Assembly: GCA_000023405.1 (NCBI GenBank)
Contig: CP001643.1
Span: 3,038,001-3,102,000 of the forward strand
DNA length: 64,000 bases
Origin: Brachybacterium faecium DSM 4810
GTDB taxonomy: Bacteria > Actinomycetota > Actinomycetes > Actinomycetales > Dermabacteraceae
Direction of reading: 5' to 3'
Below, one piece after another: positions 61,158-64,000 of the stretch (within the stretch, counting starts at the first letter, position 1; every line of letters begins with the position of its first letter). The position numbers and the translations under genes are program-made. The notes under the pieces are model-generated. The model saw only the letters and a program-made list of their open reading frames with translations, was not told where the DNA came from and searched no databases.

Positions 61158-61997
61158 GTGTCCTTCCTGCTGAGATTCTCCGGCCCCGCGCTCGCCCTCG
61201 GTGGGGTGCTGATCGTCGTCACCGTCTCCTTCGGGGCGGGGATCGGGGCGCCCTATCTGCTGGGTGTGGCGCTGGTGGTGCTGGGGCTCGTCGGACAGAT
61301 TGTCAGCGCGCGCCGTCAGCGCCCGAGACGGCAGGTGGAGCCGCTGCGGATCGGAGTGCCGGTGACCGGGCGGTGGCGGGGCCTGAACTCCCCCGCCTCC
61401 ACGGTCCCCTCCCACACGCACGCCCTCGCGCAGACGTACGCCCTGGACATCACGCATGAGCCGGAGGGCGCGCCGCCGCGGTCGATGGACTGGCTGTGGC
61501 CGCCGATGCGCCGCCCAGAGGGGTTCCCGTCTTTCGGCCGGCCGGTGCTCGCCCCCTTCGACGGGGTGGTGGTCGAGGCGCGCGGCTCGAGCCGTGATCA
61601 CCTGACGCGCCTGTCCCCGTGGGGGCTGATCGTCATGGTGCTCGAGAGCTTCGTGCGGGGTCTGGGGACGCCTCATCATCTGCTGGGCAACTATGTGCTC
61701 CTGCGGGCGGAGGCCGACGACTCCGGCCTCGACCGTCCGGTGGTCGCTGTGCTCGCGCATCTGCGTCGCGGTTCGCTCCGGGTGGTGCCCGGCGAGCGGG
61801 TGCGTGCGGGGCAGCAGCTCGGCGAGTGCGGGAACTCCGGCAACTCCTCGGACCCGCACGTGCACTTCCAGCTCATGGACGGCACGGACATCACCACGGC
61901 GCACGGCCTGCCGTTCGAATGGGAATACGTCACCGAGGAGGGGCAGCCGCGGCACGGAGTGCCGGCGAATGAGGAACTGTTCACCGCGGAGACGTGA
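61158..61997 (+). CDS. Membrane-anchored M23 metallopeptidase
   Basis: 279 residues. Two N-terminal membrane helices (ALALGGVLIVVTVSFGAGI and YLLGVALVVLGLVGQIV), then an M23/LytM domain: zinc ligands in SHTHALAQTYALDI (His, Asp) and GNSGNSSDPHVHFQLMD (HxH). It should cut peptidoglycan cross-links or act on lysostaphin-type peptides outside the membrane. A ligand-free insertion loop (RGSSRDHLTRLSPWGLIVMVLESFVRG) is longer than usual. Start GTG 61158 is the best guess; TTG 61143 is possible. Confidence 0.85.
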   Translation: MSFLLRFSGPALALGGVLIVVTVSFGAGIGAPYLLGVALVVLGLVGQIVSARRQRPRRQVEPLRIGVPVTGRWRGLNSPASTVPSHTHALAQTYALDITHEPEGAPPRSMDWLWPPMRRPEGFPSFGRPVLAPFDGVVVEARGSSRDHLTRLSPWGLIVMVLESFVRGLGTPHHLLGNYVLLRAEADDSGLDRPVVAVLAHLRRGSLRVVPGERVRAGQQLGECGNSGNSSDPHVHFQLMDGTDITTAHGLPFEWEYVTEEGQPRHGVPANEELFTAET

Positions 61998-62146
61998 CGC
62001 GCACACCCCCACAGAAGCGGCGGGCGAAACAGACATACGGGAAATCGAGGGCTTTTCGACCGCCTTTATCCGCCTGATCCGTCACGCCTCCCGACGACAC
62101 CCTGTGCATTTCCACGGAAGCAGCTGTGCACGGCCCGATTCCTTCC

Positions 62147-62152
62147 TAGTCT
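62147..62152 (+). promoter_or_regulatory. -10 box TAGTCT, leaderless promoter
   Basis: TAGTCT, then 6 nt, then ATG 62159. The sequence 61998-62146 before it shows no gene. Confidence 0.55.
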
Positions 62153-62158
62153 GGGCCG

Positions 62159-62299
62159 ATGCACCTGAACCCTGAAGCCGACGCCTGCCTCGACTTCCCC
62201 GATCAGCGGGCACGCAAACGCGTCATAGGGCGCGTCGCAGCCGTCGGCGCCGCGGTAGCCGTCACCGCGGTCGTGGCGCTTTCGCTCGCGCGCCGCTGA
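62159..62299 (+). CDS. 46-residue single-helix membrane peptide
   Basis: ATG 62159 to TGA 62299. Begins MHLNPEADACLDFPDQRARKR (polar, one Cys), followed by one membrane helix (about residues 26-43, VAAVGAAVAVTAVVALSL) and an Arg-Arg end. Basic residues before the helix point to a cytoplasmic N-terminus. Support comes from the perfect leaderless promoter spacing and the membrane helix. No family recognised. The sequence from 62300 to 62468 has one weak hairpin (GAGCCCG/CGGGCGCGCTC) and nothing else. Confidence 0.55.
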   Translation: MHLNPEADACLDFPDQRARKRVIGRVAAVGAAVAVTAVVALSLARR

Positions 62300-62468
62300 A
62301 ATACGTCGCGGCCTTGCCACCACTCGTTCAGTCGAGCACTCACGCGCCGGTAATCCTTCACGTCATCGCCGGCATTCCCGACTCACTCCGCGAGGCGAAC
62401 CCGAGCCCGGAAAACGGGCGCGCTCGCCGGTAGCCACCTCTCCCGCCAAGCCTCGAGCCAGAGCTCAT

Positions 62469-63554
62469 TCAGTCACGCTCGCGAGCAGGCCCGACAGATT
62501 CTCGCATCACGAGGCGCGCCCTCAAGGCCCGGTCCGCGCGCCCTGGCTCGACGAGTTCCGTGGCGGCACCACTCATGGCCTCCAGCAGCAACCTCGCCGC
62601 CGCCACCCCGGCGTCGAGCACAGGCTGAGAGACGACAGTGAGCGGCGGAGAAACCAAACCGGCCCACGGAGGATCGTCGAACATCGCAATGGAGACATCC
62701 TCGGGCACAGTGAGACCGAGACTCCGCAGCTCCTCGAGCGCCGCAGTAGCGATCAGGGCATCGGAGGCGATCAGCGCCGTCACCGGCGCGTCTCCGGTGA
62801 CGAGCTCGCGGACGTGCCGCCGAACGTCCTCCGCCCCACGGGCGCCGAGGCGAATGGCGGATGGATCCACCTGCGCCCCAGCATCACGCAACGTACGGAC
62901 CACACCGTTGATTCGCCGCCCGACAGGAGTGTGCGAGATGGGCTGCTCATCCGTCCAGCCTTCCCCTCTCGTGCGCAAGGTGGAGACAAACCCGATCCGA
63001 CGATGGCCGGCGCCCAGCAGGGCGAGAGTGAGCTCCTGCACCGCATCCTCGACGTCGACCAGGACCGACGGCGCCGCGAGCCCTGGCACGTCACGGTCAT
63101 AGAGAACGAGCGGCCGCCCCGCCTCGACAAGAGCCTCAAGGTGCGGATATGCGGAAGCGAGGGCGGGAGCGACAACGAACCCGTCTACCCGCTTCCCATC
63201 GAGCGCCCGGACAGCTTCGACCTCAACCTCGTGGGACTCACCAGTGTTCATGAGAACAACGTCGTACCCAGCCCCTCGCAGGGCGTCCGATATCCCGCGC
63301 ACACTGAGCCCGAAGAACGGATTCTCGATGTCCCCGACGACAACGCCGACGGAGTGTGATTTTCCTGTGGAAACACTCCTGGCCAGGGCGTTCGCACGGT
63401 AGCCGAGCTCATCAGCGGCCGCGACGACCCTAGAGAGAACCGCCTCGCTCACCGCGCCATAGCTGCCGAGCGCACGAGCGGTCTGCGCCCGCGACACTCC
63501 AGCTCGGCGCGCGACGTCAGCGATCGTGACGTCTCGGCGTGCTGGCGACTTCAT
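62469..63554 (-). CDS. LacI family transcriptional repressor
   Basis: 361 residues. HTH and hinge: TIADVARRAGVSRAQTARALGSYGAVSEAVLSRVVAAADELGYRANALARSV. The sugar-binding domain follows (VGVVVGDIENPFFGLSVRGISDAL ... GHRRIGFVST ... ALIASDALIATAALEELRSLGLTVPEDVSIAMFDD). ATG 63554 is preferred over GTG 63563 because AAGAAGGG is 8 nt upstream of the ATG. Divergent from the sugar-binding protein gene at 63736, which it probably represses through the two operators between them. Confidence 0.92.
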   Translation of the reverse strand: MKSPARRDVTIADVARRAGVSRAQTARALGSYGAVSEAVLSRVVAAADELGYRANALARSVSTGKSHSVGVVVGDIENPFFGLSVRGISDALRGAGYDVVLMNTGESHEVEVEAVRALDGKRVDGFVVAPALASAYPHLEALVEAGRPLVLYDRDVPGLAAPSVLVDVEDAVQELTLALLGAGHRRIGFVSTLRTRGEGWTDEQPISHTPVGRRINGVVRTLRDAGAQVDPSAIRLGARGAEDVRRHVRELVTGDAPVTALIASDALIATAALEELRSLGLTVPEDVSIAMFDDPPWAGLVSPPLTVVSQPVLDAGVAAARLLLEAMSGAATELVEPGRADRALRARLVMRESVGPARERD

Positions 63555-63612
63555 CCGCTGCACCCTTCTTGACGGCGACTCCTGGCGGCCCTACAGTACC
63601 GGAAACATCCTC

Positions 63613-63630
63613 ACTGAGACCGGTCTCAGT
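63613..63630. promoter_or_regulatory. LacI-type operator O1, perfect 18-bp palindrome
   Basis: ACTGAGACCGGTCTCAGT, perfectly symmetric with the central CG step typical of LacI-family sites. Lies between the divergent lacI-type gene and the transporter gene. Confidence 0.8.
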
Positions 63631-63636
63631 TGACCG

Positions 63637-63654
63637 ACTGAGATCGGTCTCAAC
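63637..63654. promoter_or_regulatory. LacI-type operator O2, near-perfect copy
   Basis: ACTGAGATCGGTCTCAAC, three changes from O1, with its centre 24 bp from that of O1. Two sites on almost the same helix face suggest cooperative binding. Confidence 0.75.
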
Positions 63655-63735
63655 ATCGGCGGGGGTTCGTTCCCTGGGCAACGCGGCCCGGACGCCCGCC
63701 AGCCCCAGCTCTCTCCCTGAAAGGTCTACGACCTC

Positions 63736-64000
63736 ATGGCGACACGACGTGACTTCCTCGCCGGACTCGCCGCGGGCGCGGCAGTGACAGCTCTTCCTTC
63801 ATGCGGGGCTAACACAGCCGACGACGCAACCCTCACCGTCCTCCACAAGTGGCCCGAAGGCGACCACGCGGCATTTTTCGAGCACTTGCGCGGCGAGTTC
63901 GAAGCGGCGAACCCTGGCGTCAGGGTAGACCTCACCGCCGTGCAGGACGACCCGTACAAAGAGCGGATCCGAGTCCTCACCGCATCCCGAACCCTTCCCG
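63736..64000 (+). CDS. Sugar ABC transporter solute-binding lipoprotein (5' part)
   Basis: 88 codons visible. The start MATRRDFLAGLAAGAAVTALPSCG has twin arginines and a Cys near residue 23, so it is a Tat-exported lipoprotein. The mature part (TLTVLHKWPEGDHAAFFEHLRGEFEAANPGVRVDLTAVQDDPYKERIRVL) matches family 1 extracellular sugar-binding proteins. GAAAGG lies 11 nt before ATG 63736. The permease genes are presumably beyond the right edge. Controlled by the LacI-type operators upstream. Confidence 0.88.
   Translation, partial: MATRRDFLAGLAAGAAVTALPSCGANTADDATLTVLHKWPEGDHAAFFEHLRGEFEAANPGVRVDLTAVQDDPYKERIRVLTASRTLP

Overview
The window is very GC-rich, densely coded DNA from an actinobacterium. 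A Micrococcales/Dermabacteraceae genome such as Brachybacterium fits best, but genus is an inference from gene content, not from a marker gene. Supporting signs are TANNNT -10 boxes sitting 6-7 nt before start codons (leaderless genes), LAXTG rather than LPXTG surface anchors, and actinobacterial families such as DUF222-HNH, DUF3618, DUF4235 and DUF6318. About ten gene pairs are joined by 4-base ATGA overlaps, so operons are tightly coupled. I saw no rRNA, tRNA, insertion sequence, prophage or CRISPR array.

Layout. 1-3346: two half-transporters of a heterodimeric ABC exporter (first cut by the window edge). 3570-6536: a small secreted/anchored protein, an AbiEi/DUF559-type nuclease-like gene bracketed by two copies of a hairpin element, and a methyltransferase. 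6790-11368: a second heterodimeric ABC exporter with a DUF456 membrane protein. 11578-13275: VanZ-like protein and a FabH-type ketoacyl synthase. 13314-17542: sbcDC. 17677-19445: a frameshifted DUF222-HNH gene. 19745-24545: a TPP-riboswitch-controlled thiamine salvage operon (thiD-tenA fusion, MFS transporter, thiM, thiE). 24659-28952: a succinate-semialdehyde-type dehydrogenase, a flavin disulfide reductase and a small membrane protein. 29018-34078: SRPBCC protein, a cell-wall-anchored 5'-nucleotidase and a type II NADH dehydrogenase. 34402-39394: moxR, DUF58, transglutaminase operon. 39528-40826: a second LAXTG surface protein. 40876-43288: MFS exporter and a frameshifted L-lactate dehydrogenase. 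43408-46229: TetR regulator divergent from a sugar isomerase and Gfo/Idh oxidoreductase pair. 46304-49300: patatin, a repeat-rich 650-nt spacer, an HTH protein and a hydrolase remnant.

49372-55348 is a possible signalling/envelope locus: membrane histidine kinase, four small stress-type membrane or acidic proteins, a processive glycosyltransferase carrying what looks like a histidine-less Hpt domain, and a receiver-only response regulator. 55467-57328 is a hipBA module with an unusually long HipB and an inverted repeat beside its promoter. It is followed by an OatA-like acyltransferase, an uncharacterised conserved protein, a membrane M23 peptidase and a 46-residue leaderless ORF. The right edge holds a LacI regulator, two palindromic operators and the start of a sugar ABC transporter operon.

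Non-coding sequence is unusually structured: at least two families of hairpin elements, a 42-bp perfect palindrome, and several short tandem arrays. Two genes (HNH, ldh) are broken in the same way, by one missing G in a GGGG run, which suggests assembly error as much as true pseudogenes.
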